From positions 1-48,624 of the forward strand of contig JAPMTX010000145.1 of NCBI GenBank assembly GCA_026552855.1: DNA of 48,624 nt, written 5' to 3'. Numbering within the stretch: position 1 is the first letter of the stretch; every line of letters starts with the position of its first letter. Made by a program: the position numbers and the translations under genes. Shown here one piece after another: positions 17,130 to 26,645 of the stretch. A model generated the notes under the pieces. It saw nothing but the letters and a program-made list of their open reading frames with translations. It had not been told where the DNA came from and ran no database searches. The stretch comes from Candidatus Methanoperedens sp. (GTDB lineage: Archaea; Halobacteriota; Methanosarcinia; Methanosarcinales; Methanoperedenaceae).

Positions 17130-17789
17130 ATGTCGCTGTTCGAGGCAAGGTTCTACGAGTTCAACGTCCATCTGCCGCCAGATGCGGATTCGCTTACCAG
17201 GTTTGCACTTGAGGCTAAACGGTACGGGTATTCAGGGATCGCCGTATCTAATTTAGAGATAGACGGGAATATCCCGCAGGGCTTTTCTATCTATAGCGCT
17301 GTTGAGGTGTCGGGTAAGCCTTCAAAACTCAGGGACGAGGTGAAAAGATACAGAGGGAGCGGAGATATATTGATAGCAAGAGGGGGGGATGAAGAGTTCA
17401 ACCGCGCTGCTGTTGAGACTGCTGGGCTTGATATCCTCCTGCAACCAGCGAAATTCAACCATGTCCTTGCAAAAGCGGCTTATGATAATTCAATAACCCT
17501 CGGTTTCAACGCAGGCTCCATCATACGCCTGCGGGGAGAGGCGCGCATCAGGGAATTGAGAACCATGAGGGCGAACCTGAAATTCGCGCGGAAATACGAA
17601 GTGGCGATGCTGCTCACATGCAGCCCGAACTCCATCTACGACCTCCGCTCGCCCAGAGAGGCTGCTGCGCTTGCAAGCCTCTTCGGGATGACGGAAACGG
17701 AGGCGGTTCGCGCCATGAGCGCAGTCCCACTTGATATCCTGAAAAGGAAAAGCCCTGATTATATACAGGAGGGTGTTGAAATAATATGA
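17130..17789 (+). CDS. rnp3: RNase P protein component 3 (Rpp30)
   Basis: Rnp3 is the Rpp30 homologue, a TIM-barrel-like subunit that pairs with Rnp2/Pop5 and helps the RNase P RNA mature tRNA 5' ends. The sequence starts MSLFEARFYEFNVHLPPDAD and has the family strands ILIARGGDEEFNRAAVE, DILLQPAKFNHVLAKAA and AMLLTCSPNSIYDLRSPRE. At 219 residues it is of normal length. It overlaps rnp2 by 4 bp, so the two partner subunits are made from one coupled message. Confidence 0.95.
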   Translation: MSLFEARFYEFNVHLPPDADSLTRFALEAKRYGYSGIAVSNLEIDGNIPQGFSIYSAVEVSGKPSKLRDEVKRYRGSGDILIARGGDEEFNRAAVETAGLDILLQPAKFNHVLAKAAYDNSITLGFNAGSIIRLRGEARIRELRTMRANLKFARKYEVAMLLTCSPNSIYDLRSPREAAALASLFGMTETEAVRAMSAVPLDILKRKSPDYIQEGVEII

Positions 17790-18133
17790 CGACCATCCCT
17801 ACGCTGCGGGATAAAAAGCGTTATATCGCTTTTGAGATCACATCAGAGCACACAATAACCCGGCATGAAATGTCGGAGGAGATACATAGTTCGATAGGTT
17901 CGCTATTCGGGGACGCTGGAGCAAGTGAGATCAATGCAGGGCTTGTATCCTTTGAGAGAGAGTACGGGATACTCCGCTGCGCAAGGGAAAAAACCACGCA
18001 GGCCAGGGCAGCGCTTGCGTGCATAAATAAGCTCCGCGGGGCGCGCGTCTCCGTTTTAGTACTGGGAATATCGGGCACTATCAAGGGAGCGATGGAAAAG
18101 TTTATACAGCAGCTTCCCAATAAAGACTCCTGA
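17786..18133 (+). CDS. rnp2: RNase P protein component 2 (Pop5)
   Basis: The Pop5 homologue, an alpha-beta sandwich that binds the RNase P catalytic domain together with Rnp3. Family features are LRDKKRYIAFEI at the start, FERE-YGILRC in the middle and LGISGTIKGAMEKFI near the end. At 115 residues it is normal. Start overlaps the rnp3 stop (ATGA). About 160 bases without a gene follow before psmA. Confidence 0.92.
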   Translation: MTTIPTLRDKKRYIAFEITSEHTITRHEMSEEIHSSIGSLFGDAGASEINAGLVSFEREYGILRCAREKTTQARAALACINKLRGARVSVLVLGISGTIKGAMEKFIQQLPNKDS

Positions 18134-18293
18134 CCGAGAATAAAGAAATAAGAACATCCAGTTATCTGTGTGGAGTAAAAATCAATCCGTGAAAACGAAA
18201 TTGATATATTCCCAGACAGTCCTCTTAATGAGAGAATATAATCGTTAGAAAAACAGACATGAGTTACGTTTTTGACATCAAGGAGTTGAAATA

Positions 18294-19067
18294 ATGCAAA
18301 TGGCACCCCAGATGGGATACGACAGGGCGATAACAGTATTCAGCCCTGATGGAAGGCTGTTCCAGGTAGAATATGCGCGTGAGGCAGTGAAGCGCGGAAC
18401 GACTGCCGTAGGAGTGAAAGCGACTGACGGAGTGGCGCTTTTAGTGGATAAGCGGGTTACAAGCAAACTGCTTGAGGCAGAATCCATAGAGAAGATATTC
18501 CAGATAGACGAACATATAGGAGCGGCTACATCAGGTCTTGTCGCGGATGCGCGCGCCCTTATCGACCGCGCCCGCGTGGAGGCTCAGATCAACCGGGTCA
18601 CCTACGATGAGCCGATAGGCGTCGAGACGCTCTCCAAGAAAATATGCGACTTCAAGCAGACATATACGCAGTACGGCGGTGTAAGACCGTTCGGGACTGC
18701 ACTTCTCATAGCAGGGGTTGACGACAGCCGCGCCCGGCTCTTCGAGACCGATCCGAGCGGCGCTTTGCTTGAATACAAAGCTACAGGCATAGGCTCAGGA
18801 AGGACAGAGACCATGGAGGTCTTTGAGAAAAAGTATACTGATGACATTAAACTCGACGATGCAATCATTCTCGGGCTTGAAGCTCTTCACAGCACAACCG
18901 AGGGCGTGTTCAATGCCTCGACCATCGAGATAGGGGTGATCGAGCTTTCGACCAGGAAATTCAGGAAACTTGAGCCCTCGGAAGTGGAAAGTTACGTTGA
19001 GAAGGTTATAAAGGCTCACGCCTCTGAGACCAAGGGTAAAGGGAAGGAAAAGAAGAAAGAAGAGTGA
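18294..19067 (+). CDS. psmA: proteasome alpha subunit
   Basis: Forms the outer rings of the archaeal 20S proteasome, which degrades proteins unfolded by PAN or Cdc48. The start [20 protein letters not shown] leads into the alpha-type signature [23 protein letters not shown] and [18 protein letters not shown] are conserved. The C terminus is charged ([11 protein letters not shown]). At 257 residues the length is normal. AAGGAG at about 18280 is the ribosome binding site. It heads the proteasome/exosome part of the superoperon. Confidence 0.97.
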   Translation: MQMAPQMGYDRAITVFSPDGRLFQVEYAREAVKRGTTAVGVKATDGVALLVDKRVTSKLLEAESIEKIFQIDEHIGAATSGLVADARALIDRARVEAQINRVTYDEPIGVETLSKKICDFKQTYTQYGGVRPFGTALLIAGVDDSRARLFETDPSGALLEYKATGIGSGRTETMEVFEKKYTDDIKLDDAIILGLEALHSTTEGVFNASTIEIGVIELSTRKFRKLEPSEVESYVEKVIKAHASETKGKGKEKKKEE

Positions 19068-19073
19068 GGCGGT

Positions 19074-19769
19074 ATGGTCGCCCTTGATGAATCCATAATT
19101 GCGCGGCTTAAGACCCACGGCAAGGAGTTTGAGGTTTTTGTTGATCCCGATGGAGCCCTGGCTTTTAAAAGAGGCGACCCTGTGAAGATCGAGAACATCC
19201 TGGCGGTCGAGGATGTGTTCTCTGATGCCAAAAACGGGGACAGACCTGCGGAGCAGGACGTCATGAACGCTTTCGGGACAACGGATGCGCTCAAGATCGC
19301 GGAAAAGATAATCCGCGAAGGGGAACTTCAGCTCACCACCGAGCAGAGAAGGAAGATACAGGAGGATAAAAAGAAGCAGGTGATCGCATTTATCGCCCGC
19401 AATGCCATAAATCCCCAGACAAAGGGGCCGCACCCTCCTGCGCGCATAGAGGCTGCAATGGATGAGGCTGGCGTGCATATCGATCCCATGAAAAGCGTGG
19501 AAGAGCAGGTAGATATCACCATGAAGGCGATAAGACCTGTGATACCTATCCGCTTTGAGGAAGTGAAGGTAGCTATAAAGCTCCCGCCCGAGTACGCTGC
19601 AAAAGGATACGGCAGTGTGGCAAAGTTCGGGAACCTGATAAAACAGGAATGGCAGAACGACGGTTCGTGGATCGGCGTTATCTCAATACCTGCAGGAATG
19701 CAGGATGATCTGTACAGTCTGCTGAACAGGCTCACTAAAGGCTCTGCCGAGACGAGGTTATTGAAGTGA
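19074..19769 (+). CDS. SBDS/SDO1 ribosome maturation protein
   Basis: The archaeal Shwachman-Bodian-Diamond protein has three domains: N-terminal FYSH (FEVFVDPDGALAFKRGDP), a helical middle part (LTTEQRRKIQEDKKKQVIAFI) and a C-terminal ferredoxin-like domain (IPIRFEEVKVAIKLPPEYAA). In eukaryotes it releases eIF6 from the large subunit. At 231 residues it is typical. It starts 6 bases after psmA and its stop overlaps the rrp4 start. Location between proteasome and exosome genes is conserved in archaea. Confidence 0.96.
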   Translation: MVALDESIIARLKTHGKEFEVFVDPDGALAFKRGDPVKIENILAVEDVFSDAKNGDRPAEQDVMNAFGTTDALKIAEKIIREGELQLTTEQRRKIQEDKKKQVIAFIARNAINPQTKGPHPPARIEAAMDEAGVHIDPMKSVEEQVDITMKAIRPVIPIRFEEVKVAIKLPPEYAAKGYGSVAKFGNLIKQEWQNDGSWIGVISIPAGMQDDLYSLLNRLTKGSAETRLLK

Positions 19770-20575
19770 TGGAAATGGATAAAAAATTGGTTATTCCGGG
19801 TGATTTTCTATCTGATGATGCAGAACTGGCTGATGAGGGCACGTACGTTGAGGACGGGAGGGTGTACTCCTCGGTCTTCGGTGTGGCATCTCTGAAAGAC
19901 CGCATCAGGGTAGTCCCGCTCTCCGGGAAATATATCCCCAGAGCCGGTGACGTGATAATTGGCGTTATAAAAGAGATTGCTTTTTCTAACTGGATCGTGG
20001 ATATCAGGTCTCCTTACGAGGGACTGCTGCACATTTCAGAATTTCCCCGGCGGATTGAGAGCGCGGATATGTCTAGGTACCTCAATATCGGCGATTCGAT
20101 AATGGCACTTGTAAGCGATGTTGACGCGAATATGAAGGTCGAACTTACACTGAACGACCAGAGGCTAAGACCGATAAAGGAGGGGCGTATCATTGAAGTG
20201 ACGCCTTCCAAGGTCCCAAGGTTGATCGGCAGGGGCGGTTCGATGATCGCAATGCTGAAGAGCGAGACCGGCTGCAATATCTTTATCGGTCAGAACGGCA
20301 GGGTCTGGATATCAGGCAAGGATAAAGGCATGGACCTGGCAGCCAGGGCGATACTCAAAATAGAGAAAGAGACGCATATTTCGGGTCTTACCGACAGGAT
20401 AACAAAGTTCCTGAAGGAAGAGAAGGGTGAGAAACCTAAAGAAAAAGAACCGGAGCAAGAAGAGGTTAAGAAAACCGAAACCCCTGAGGAAGAACCTCTG
20501 CCAGCGCAGGAGGAAAAAATTGAAGAGGATAAATCCGGAGGGATTCTTGATGAACTCCTCGGGAATGACAAATAA
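19769..20575 (+). CDS. rrp4: exosome RNA-binding subunit Rrp4
   Basis: Rrp4 caps the archaeal exosome and feeds RNA into the Rrp41/Rrp42 ring. It has an N-terminal domain starting near [11 protein letters not shown], an S1 domain ([20 protein letters not shown]) and a KH domain ([20 protein letters not shown]). The C terminus is a long acidic, low-complexity tail ([18 protein letters not shown]), which is longer than in many homologues. The ATG at 19769 overlaps the preceding stop as TGATG; Met at 19775 is an alternative. Confidence 0.95.
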   Translation: MEMDKKLVIPGDFLSDDAELADEGTYVEDGRVYSSVFGVASLKDRIRVVPLSGKYIPRAGDVIIGVIKEIAFSNWIVDIRSPYEGLLHISEFPRRIESADMSRYLNIGDSIMALVSDVDANMKVELTLNDQRLRPIKEGRIIEVTPSKVPRLIGRGGSMIAMLKSETGCNIFIGQNGRVWISGKDKGMDLAARAILKIEKETHISGLTDRITKFLKEEKGEKPKEKEPEQEEVKKTETPEEEPLPAQEEKIEEDKSGGILDELLGNDK

Positions 20576-20622
20576 TTTGTTTTTCACAAAAGAGTAAGAG
20601 AGAGAAAGAGAAGAGGAATTTT

Positions 20623-21354
20623 ATGAGCAAACCAGAGAAGTTAATTGAAAATGGAATTCGCCTTGACGGCAGAAAACCTGATGAGTTAAGACACATCAAA
20701 ATCAAGGTGGGTGTCCTAAATAGAGCGGACGGCTCGTGTTACTTTGAGTTCGGCGGGAACAAGGTGATCGCCGCTGTTTACGGTCCGAGGGAAGTACATC
20801 CCCGCCACATGCAGAAATCGACCAGTGCGGTGGTGCGGTACAGGTACAATATGGCATCGTTCTCGGTTGAGGAGCGAAAGCGTCCAGGACCTGACAGGAG
20901 GAGCATTGAGGTCTCAAAGGTGAGCAGGGAGGCGCTTGAACCCGTGATATTCCAGGAATATTTCCCCCGCTCAGCTATCGACATCTTCGTGGAGGTGCTC
21001 CAGGCTGATGCAGGTACAAGGACTGCGGGTATTAACGCAGCCTCCATAGCCCTTGCGGATGCAGGAATACCCATGAAGAGCCTTGTTTCAGCCTGCGCTG
21101 CAGGGAAGATAGATGGAACAGTGGTGCTTGACCTGAACAAGGACGAGGATAACTACGGACAGGCTGATATGCCCATAGCAATGACGCCGGACGGAAGGAT
21201 TACACTTCTCCAGATGGATGGCAACCTCTCAAAGGACGAGTTCAGGGAGGCATTTGAATTGGCGAAAGGAGGATGCGCTGCTATCTACGAGATGCAGAGA
21301 GCCGCTCTTCTTGAGAGATACACCTCTCAGACGGAAGGTGATGTCCTTGAGTAA
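20623..21354 (+). CDS. rrp41: exosome catalytic subunit Rrp41
   Basis: RNase PH-fold subunit carrying the phosphorolytic site of the archaeal exosome. Conserved parts are [12 protein letters not shown] near the start, [33 protein letters not shown] and [20 protein letters not shown], which has the phosphate-binding TRT. The metal-ligand Asp residues are in [16 protein letters not shown]. At 243 residues it is normal. AAGAGGAA precedes the ATG. It overlaps rrp42 by 14 bases. Confidence 0.97.
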   Translation: MSKPEKLIENGIRLDGRKPDELRHIKIKVGVLNRADGSCYFEFGGNKVIAAVYGPREVHPRHMQKSTSAVVRYRYNMASFSVEERKRPGPDRRSIEVSKVSREALEPVIFQEYFPRSAIDIFVEVLQADAGTRTAGINAASIALADAGIPMKSLVSACAAGKIDGTVVLDLNKDEDNYGQADMPIAMTPDGRITLLQMDGNLSKDEFREAFELAKGGCAAIYEMQRAALLERYTSQTEGDVLE

Positions 21355-22126
21355 CGAGGTAATGACTGAACTGCGTAAAGATTACATATACAACCTCATG
21401 ATCAAGGGAGAGCGTGAGGACGGGCGCGCCTTTGACCAGTACAGGGAGATAATCATCGAGACGAATGTCATAAATAAAGCAGAAGGGTCGGCGCGCGTGC
21501 AGCTCGGGGACACGCATCTCGTGGTGGGCGTGAAGATCCAGCCGGGTACGCCTTTTCCTGACACGCCTGACCAGGGCGTGATAATCACGAACCTTGAGCT
21601 TATCCCGCTTGCATCGCCCGTATTTGAGGCAGGTCCTCCGAGGGAGGATGCCATCGAGCTTGCGCGGGTGGTGGACAGGGGCGTGCGCGAATCCGGAGCC
21701 GTTGACCTTTCCAAGCTGTGCATAACGCCGGGTGAGAAGGTATGGATGGTATTCATAGACGTGCATGTGCTGGACGACGGCGGGAACATAATGGACGCAG
21801 CTTCCCTCGGAGCTGTGGCAGCGCTTCTGACCGCGAAACTGCCCAATAAGCGCTTTGATATGGGCGAGGATACGGATATCCCGATGAGGGACGTGCCTGT
21901 GGCAATTACCGCAGTCGAGATTGGCGGCTCTGTAATGCTTGACCCATCTTTAGATGAAGAAAGCATAGCAGGGACAAAGCTCACGGTCACATCCAACCAG
22001 GAGGGGGCTGTATCAGCCATGCAGAAGAGCGGAGTAAACCCTCTTACCACCGAACAGATAAATTATATAGTGGATATTGCAATTGAGAAGGCAAAAGAAA
22101 TTAGAGAGAAGTTCCTGGTGATATAA
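21341..22126 (+). CDS. rrp42: exosome subunit Rrp42
   Basis: The structural RNase PH-fold partner of Rrp41 in the hexameric ring. The product reads [20 protein letters not shown] and has [29 protein letters not shown] and [21 protein letters not shown]. The start is set at 21341, right after GGAAGGTG, giving 261 residues; 21362 is an alternative. The longer open frame upstream to 21218 is only overlap with rrp41. As expected for Rrp42, the phosphate-binding TRT is absent. Confidence 0.95.
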   Translation: MSLSNEVMTELRKDYIYNLMIKGEREDGRAFDQYREIIIETNVINKAEGSARVQLGDTHLVVGVKIQPGTPFPDTPDQGVIITNLELIPLASPVFEAGPPREDAIELARVVDRGVRESGAVDLSKLCITPGEKVWMVFIDVHVLDDGGNIMDAASLGAVAALLTAKLPNKRFDMGEDTDIPMRDVPVAITAVEIGGSVMLDPSLDEESIAGTKLTVTSNQEGAVSAMQKSGVNPLTTEQINYIVDIAIEKAKEIREKFLVI

Positions 22127-22128
22127 TC

Positions 22129-22458
22129 ATGGCAGAAATCAGAGTAAAAGGAAGAAAAACAAGATCTGCAGGCAGATTCGGTGTCAGGTACGGCGTCAAG
22201 AACAGAAAGCTTGTGGCTGATATCGAGGAGAAGATGCACGCTGAGTATACCTGCTCGAAATGCGGCGCTAAGAAGTTAAAAAGGGTTGCCACGGGCATAT
22301 GGCAGTGCATGAAATGCAATACTTCGTTCACCGGCGGCTCATACGTACCCCAGACCTCGGCGCACCTCACAGTCCTGAGAGCAGTCCACGGCGAAAGAGC
22401 GGAAATGAGCGCAGCCAGCGTACCCAAACCTGCAGCTCTGCCTGCAAAGACGGAGTAA
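22129..22458 (+). CDS. rpl37ae: 50S ribosomal protein L37Ae (eL43)
   Basis: The zinc-ribbon ribosomal protein has [18 protein letters not shown] at the N terminus, then [19 protein letters not shown] and [14 protein letters not shown]. Two CxxC pairs bind zinc. At 109 residues it is longer than the usual 70-90, with an Ala/Pro-rich C-terminal tail ([16 protein letters not shown]). It starts 2 bases after rrp42 and lies in the conserved cluster with rpoP. Confidence 0.96.
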   Translation: MAEIRVKGRKTRSAGRFGVRYGVKNRKLVADIEEKMHAEYTCSKCGAKKLKRVATGIWQCMKCNTSFTGGSYVPQTSAHLTVLRAVHGERAEMSAASVPKPAALPAKTE

Positions 22459-22466
22459 CCAAAAAC

Positions 22467-22604
22467 ATGGTCTATAAGTGTACCCGCTGCAAGCGGGCGG
22501 TTGAGATAGATTACCAGTACAGCGGCATCCGCTGTCCTTACTGCGGACACCGCATCCTTGTCAAGGAAAGACCCGTGCTTGTGAAGCGCGTAAAAGCCGA
22601 ATGA
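22467..22604 (+). CDS. rpoP: RNA polymerase subunit P (Rpo12)
   Basis: A 45-residue zinc-ribbon subunit of archaeal RNA polymerase, homologous to Rpb12. The product is [20 protein letters not shown] and then [16 protein letters not shown], with CxxC and CxxC pairs. The length and the ILVKxRP ending are typical. It is not the longer frame starting at 22299, which overlaps rpl37ae. Its stop overlaps the Brix-protein gene by 4 bp (ATGA). Confidence 0.95.
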   Translation: MVYKCTRCKRAVEIDYQYSGIRCPYCGHRILVKERPVLVKRVKAE

Positions 22605-23029
22605 TTATTACCACGGCGCGCAAACCTTCTTCAAAGATACGCACGTTCTGCAAGCACCTTGGCAGGTTCACAGGCTGGGAATACGTTACCCGCGGGAAGA
22701 CGGGTCTTGAGGCGTTCGCTGATGAGCCTTTTCTGCTCGTGGGTGAGCACAGGGGAAATCCCGGAAGCTTTAACTTTTTTGTGAACGGGGACCCCATCCT
22801 CTCAATACATGCCAGCGTCTCCCTGGATAAAGAGGTTGGACCCGGCGAGGAGCCTGTCATAGAGGGGGAATCCCCTTTAGCCCGCGCCCTGGGCAGGGCG
22901 ACGGGGCTGAAAACGGAAGGGACTTCAGAAAGGGTTATCCGTATCAACGATAAAATTGAATTTATTGATAAAGATGAACCCGTTATTGTATTGAAGGTTC
23001 TGGACAAGAGAGGCGAATGGATTGTTTGA
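22601..23029 (+). CDS. Brix-domain ribosome biogenesis protein
   Basis: The archaeal Brix/Imp4-like protein starts [20 protein letters not shown], then has [20 protein letters not shown] and [18 protein letters not shown]. At 142 residues it is close to the normal archaeal size. Eukaryotic relatives act in pre-rRNA processing and snoRNP assembly. Position after rpoP is the usual archaeal order. Its stop overlaps the Vms1-like gene by 8 bases. In many archaea a KEOPS subunit (Pcc1) and prefoldin follow here; they are absent. Confidence 0.9.
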   Translation: MIITTARKPSSKIRTFCKHLGRFTGWEYVTRGKTGLEAFADEPFLLVGEHRGNPGSFNFFVNGDPILSIHASVSLDKEVGPGEEPVIEGESPLARALGRATGLKTEGTSERVIRINDKIEFIDKDEPVIVLKVLDKRGEWIV

Positions 23030-23969
23030 CCTGTTCAGGAAAGAGGAGCTAAACTCCCTGAAAGAGAAGGTAGCCCTGCTTGAGGAAGAGAACAGGAAGC
23101 TCCTGCTGCGTCTTGAGAAAAGGGATGAGAAAACAAAGAAGACCGTAGCTACCAAGCAGGAAGTTGACCGGGAGCTGAATGAAGCAAGACAGAGGATCTC
23201 TTCGCTTGAGAACGAGGTGCAGAAGCTTAAAAAAGAAACACCGTCAGAGCTGAACTTCCGCTTCTCAGAGAGTTTACCGAAGAAGAGGCTTGAGGAGATC
23301 CTTTTCCTTCTCGGCTCATTGCAATCGAAGACTTCCACGCTGGTAACTATCTATCTTGCAAAGGATGACGCATTTCAAAATCTTGCACCAGGTATAATGG
23401 ACCAGATAGAGAGTTCAGACCGCTACCTGATCGAAAAAATAGAATCAACGACCGGGAAGGCGGTTTTTTACGATACGGAACGGACTGTCAAACTTGTGGT
23501 TATCCCTGTTTTTCCGATACTGCATACTGAATATTCTATGGATAGGCGGTTCAACACCGAGCCCCTTAAAAAGAGCCTTGAGAGTGAAAAGACGCTTGTG
23601 GTCAACGCCCATGCAGGTGAGACGTTCACAGGAGTGATCGAGGCTGGTGAATTTATCGAGCATGAGGTCATAAGGAGCAGTGTGATGGGGAAGCACTCAA
23701 AGGGCGGCTGGAGCCAGAAGCGCTTCCAGAGCCTTGTTGAGGAGGACGTGAAGCACCATGCTGATAAGGTGAGGGAGGCTCTTCTTCCAATGGCTGGGAG
23801 GCATAAGGATATACAGTACATCATCACTGGCGGCGAGGGGAGGCTGGTAAAGATGGTACTTGAGGGACTGGATTACCCTCTTGTGATGAAGAGCATGGAG
23901 CCTGTAGAGAGGAGGAGTGCTGAGCAGGTGCTGAGGGAAGTGATGATGGGGCGGTGGTACGGGATATAA
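23022..23969 (+). CDS. Vms1/ANKZF1-like peptidyl-tRNA hydrolase
   Basis: Vms1-type proteins are eRF1-related enzymes that release nascent chains from stalled large subunits. Residues 5-75 form a coiled coil (LKEKVALLEEENRKLLLRLE). The catalytic-loop region is GKHSKGGWSQKRFQSL near residue 224, resembling the GGQ-like loop of the family with Trp after the glycines and a Gln two residues on. The end reads ILRxV-like, VLREVMMGRWYGI. TTG at 23022 is the start. At 315 residues it matches archaeal members. It shares the operon with ribosome-biogenesis genes, which fits a ribosome-rescue role. Confidence 0.8.
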   Translation: MFDLFRKEELNSLKEKVALLEEENRKLLLRLEKRDEKTKKTVATKQEVDRELNEARQRISSLENEVQKLKKETPSELNFRFSESLPKKRLEEILFLLGSLQSKTSTLVTIYLAKDDAFQNLAPGIMDQIESSDRYLIEKIESTTGKAVFYDTERTVKLVVIPVFPILHTEYSMDRRFNTEPLKKSLESEKTLVVNAHAGETFTGVIEAGEFIEHEVIRSSVMGKHSKGGWSQKRFQSLVEEDVKHHADKVREALLPMAGRHKDIQYIITGGEGRLVKMVLEGLDYPLVMKSMEPVERRSAEQVLREVMMGRWYGI

Positions 23970-24035
23970 TGATTCTGATAAAGCTAACCAAGAAGTAGAT
24001 ATATAAATTAATAGGTTTATAAAACATCATGAGAT

Positions 24036-25484
24036 ATGAAATTTATTATCAAAAATTTTGGTCCAATCAAAAATGCTGATGTGATCTTGGGTGATTTTAA
24101 TGCCTTTATAGGTCCAGGAGGCACTGGAAAATCGTACCTTGCATATCTAGTCTGGATGCTTCTTAAAATGGAACCAAAATGGGAGACATTAGCTGAACTT
24201 CCTGCATCTTCAGTATTTGGGTTAGTTCTTGATAATATTCTTGATAATAAAGAAATATCAAAAGATTTATCGGACCAGCTTTTGATTGAATTAATGGAAA
24301 CTTACCAGAAGGCGCATGAAGAAAATGTTGCAGCGTACCTTAAGGATACTTTTAGATTCAATAACCTTGGTGATATAATCTACGAGGACGAGAACGAAGC
24401 AATAATTAAAATCTGCAACAACGAGGATACCAAAAGAATTGAGATTACGATAAGCAAAAGTGGTGTGACGATTAACGGCTTTCGTGAGCTATTGCTTGGC
24501 GAGAAATTTGTTATTAAATACAAAAAGGAACAAAGGGAAATTGCGTTTTATAATGGTAAAGATGAGCGGACATCGATAAATCTACCAATAAAATACCAAG
24601 AACTTGATGTGGATGTCGTAATAGATGCACTAATTGATATAAGTTCTTTGGCTAGTCATATTGTTCTTTTTGATACCGTGGGTTATTATAGTGCGGGAGA
24701 TCAATGTATTTTGACCGACAGCAAATCAGGTATTCTGAGGGCAGCTACAGATTTAATTAGATACACATTAGTGACCCCCCAAAAGGATAAAGGATTTTCT
24801 CTGAATCTGCCTGATAGAGAAATGGTCTCTAAGTTAATAATTTCTGAAAAACAGATAAAAGATGAAGAAATTAGTAAGATTGCGGATTTTATAGAAAAAG
24901 AAATTGGTGGGGGGATAGATATAGATACGAAAGGTTTGCTGTTTCCCGAGATATTTTTCAAAAAAAGAGGGAAAAACTATCCAATTCTTCGTTCTCATTC
25001 TGGCGTAAGAGAATTAGCCCCACTCATATTGTACCTAAGGTATGTGCTTGAAGAAGAAGTAAATTCACTTCTTGTCTTTGAAGAGCCAGAAACACATCTT
25101 CATCCATATATGCAAAGTGTTGTAACACGAGCGCTGGCATTATTAAGTAAAAAAATCCACGTGTTGATAACAACTCACAGCCCTGTAATTCTCGATGAAC
25201 TGAATAACCTCGTAAAACTGAATAAGCTTACCCAAGAAAATAAGAAAAAAGCTGGTTATAAAGAAACAGAGGGTTTAAAACCCGAATCTGTTTATATCTA
25301 CAGATTCAAGCTTGATGGCAATGTTGAAAAGATAAAGGCCGGTGAGGACGGAATAGACGAAGAGGAATTTTCCTCAGTAATAATCGAGCTTTCAAATAAG
25401 TACGCAGAGGTAGAGGAACTTCTCAGTAAATCCATATATGAAAAACCAAAAAATCGAGCGGATTTCATTGAGTGGAAAGAGTAG
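24036..25484 (+). CDS. AAA/ABC-type ATPase of a candidate defence pair
   Basis: The protein is of the SMC/OLD-like ATPase group. Residues 26-33 (GPGGTGKS) form the Walker A loop. A signature-like HSGVRELAPLILYLRY is near residue 325, Walker B is LLVFEEPETHLHP near 347, and the switch His is in LITTHSPVILDEL near 383. No TOPRIM or other nuclease is fused. At 482 residues it matches AAA ATPases of phage-defence pairs. A TATA-like TTTATAAAAC precedes the ATG closely. The region is clearly AT-richer than its flanks. A small nuclease-like gene follows by 24 bases, suggesting a two-gene unit. Function is inferred. Confidence 0.8.
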   Translation: MKFIIKNFGPIKNADVILGDFNAFIGPGGTGKSYLAYLVWMLLKMEPKWETLAELPASSVFGLVLDNILDNKEISKDLSDQLLIELMETYQKAHEENVAAYLKDTFRFNNLGDIIYEDENEAIIKICNNEDTKRIEITISKSGVTINGFRELLLGEKFVIKYKKEQREIAFYNGKDERTSINLPIKYQELDVDVVIDALIDISSLASHIVLFDTVGYYSAGDQCILTDSKSGILRAATDLIRYTLVTPQKDKGFSLNLPDREMVSKLIISEKQIKDEEISKIADFIEKEIGGGIDIDTKGLLFPEIFFKKRGKNYPILRSHSGVRELAPLILYLRYVLEEEVNSLLVFEEPETHLHPYMQSVVTRALALLSKKIHVLITTHSPVILDELNNLVKLNKLTQENKKKAGYKETEGLKPESVYIYRFKLDGNVEKIKAGEDGIDEEEFSSVIIELSNKYAEVEELLSKSIYEKPKNRADFIEWKE

Positions 25485-25508
25485 ACTAATTTTTCAGGAA
25501 ACCCATAC

Positions 25509-25940
25509 ATGAAAAAGCCTGAGCTGATCGAAATAATAAAAAATACGATTAAAAATACAAAGGAATGCTTTGAGTTTTATAATGTCGATGGATGCAGGGT
25601 GAAATGCCCCAACTGCCAATTGAAGATTAGATTTGATGGGTGTGCAAACAGTTATTTTGGGGTTAAAGGAGGGTGTGATTGCATTATCATTTTTAAGGAT
25701 AAAATATCCTTGGTAGAATGCAAAAATGGAAAATTCGGAAGCAGTGACGCTAAAAACTCCATAGAGCAAATAAAGAAATGTTGTAATTTCGTTAAAAATA
25801 ACGGTAATGATAGGTTTATTGAAGCGGTAATCTATCATGGAGGGGGTGTTGAATACATGAGTATGAGTCGAGTTAAAATCGAATTAGAGCGGCTACATTT
25901 ATCTGTAGAGTTTTATAAATGCGGACATGGGTTAAAATAA
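25509..25940 (+). CDS. PD-(D/E)XK-like nuclease partner with zinc motif
   Basis: A 143-residue protein with the sequence GGCDCIIIFKDKISLVECKNG. Asp57, Glu70 and Lys72 are spaced as in the PD-(D/E)XK fold (D-x12-E-x-K), with a glycine-turn and beta strands around them. CPNC (33-36) and further Cys residues (C45, C56, C58, C71) suggest a zinc site. It lies 24 bases after the ATPase and shares its low GC. The assignment to the nuclease fold is by motif only; it might instead be a DNA-binding or Zn-ribbon protein. Confidence 0.6.
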   Translation: MKKPELIEIIKNTIKNTKECFEFYNVDGCRVKCPNCQLKIRFDGCANSYFGVKGGCDCIIIFKDKISLVECKNGKFGSSDAKNSIEQIKKCCNFVKNNGNDRFIEAVIYHGGGVEYMSMSRVKIELERLHLSVEFYKCGHGLK

Positions 25941-26383
25941 TGCTCCAAAAGCAGTCTTTTAATAGCATTGTAGATTTAATCGTTATATTCTCTCTTTGAT
26001 AAAAGCACTCCTTGAGAAGGAAAAAGAATATCTGCTAAATAAAGCGAGAACGCAAACTGAAGAAGCATAATCAATAAACACCTTTAGCATATTGTTCCCT
26101 TCTTAAAAACTTATTGTTTTAAAACGTAAAACAATATGTTATTTATAAATGTACAATTAACACTTATCTTTATAATCTAATCAGAGATGTTAAGATCCCT
26201 GCATAATAGGTGATGAGATTTACACTTTAGATCTTAAATTTATTTCATAAGCGAAGAAGCTTGTTCAGTAATCTTAATAGAAGCTCAATAAGCTTGAATA
26301 ATAGGTCAGATTAGAAGAGTGTATATATTACAATTGAATAGTATATATTCAAGATATAAACTGCCTAACGAGTAACCCATAAC
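25941..26383. other. AT-rich intergenic region
   Basis: No gene is supported. A 24-codon frame from the TTG near 25997 (MIKALLEKEKEYLLNKARTQ) looks like the tail of a lost gene. The stretch 26240-26310 has repeated AGAAGCT and AAGCTTG words. AT-rich composition continues from the ATPase/nuclease island, so its right edge is probably here. Confidence 0.4.
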
Positions 26384-26632
26384 ATGAATCCAAAAACGGA
26401 CATCAAAATAAGCGAAGATATCCTGAAAAAAACTTCCAGATGTAAGAAGAACTTTTCCTGTTTATCAGGCGAAATCAGCACTCTCTGCAAGGTCGAATTC
26501 TGCATCGAGGATAAGATCCATTTTATTAGGTGTGTTACTACAATGCCGTGCAGTTACAAGATACCTTTTGGCTATTCATACGTGTGCATCTGTCCTGTGA
26601 GGAAAGAACTGCATAATAGATATAAAATCTAA
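26384..26632 (+). CDS. 82-aa cysteine-rich protein, unknown
   Basis: The product begins MNPKTDIKISEDILKKTSRC and contains eight Cys residues, including CKKNFSCLSG, CKVEFC, CVTTMPC and YVCICPVRKEL. The pattern could support metal or disulfide binding. No signal peptide. It converges on mptE with 13 bases between stops. The family is not recognised; the start ATG has no strong ribosome binding site but TATA-like ATATATTCAAGATATAAAC lies 30-45 bases upstream. Confidence 0.65.
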   Translation: MNPKTDIKISEDILKKTSRCKKNFSCLSGEISTLCKVEFCIEDKIHFIRCVTTMPCSYKIPFGYSYVCICPVRKELHNRYKI

Positions 26633-26645
26633 TATAATAAAAACT

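Noticed and set aside
21218..21340. A longer N terminus for Rrp42
   Set aside because: The extra 41 codons overlap rrp41 in another frame and do not resemble Rrp42 proteins.
21382..22050. A 222-codon leftward open frame
   Set aside because: It covers rrp42 on the opposite strand and has no recognisable content.
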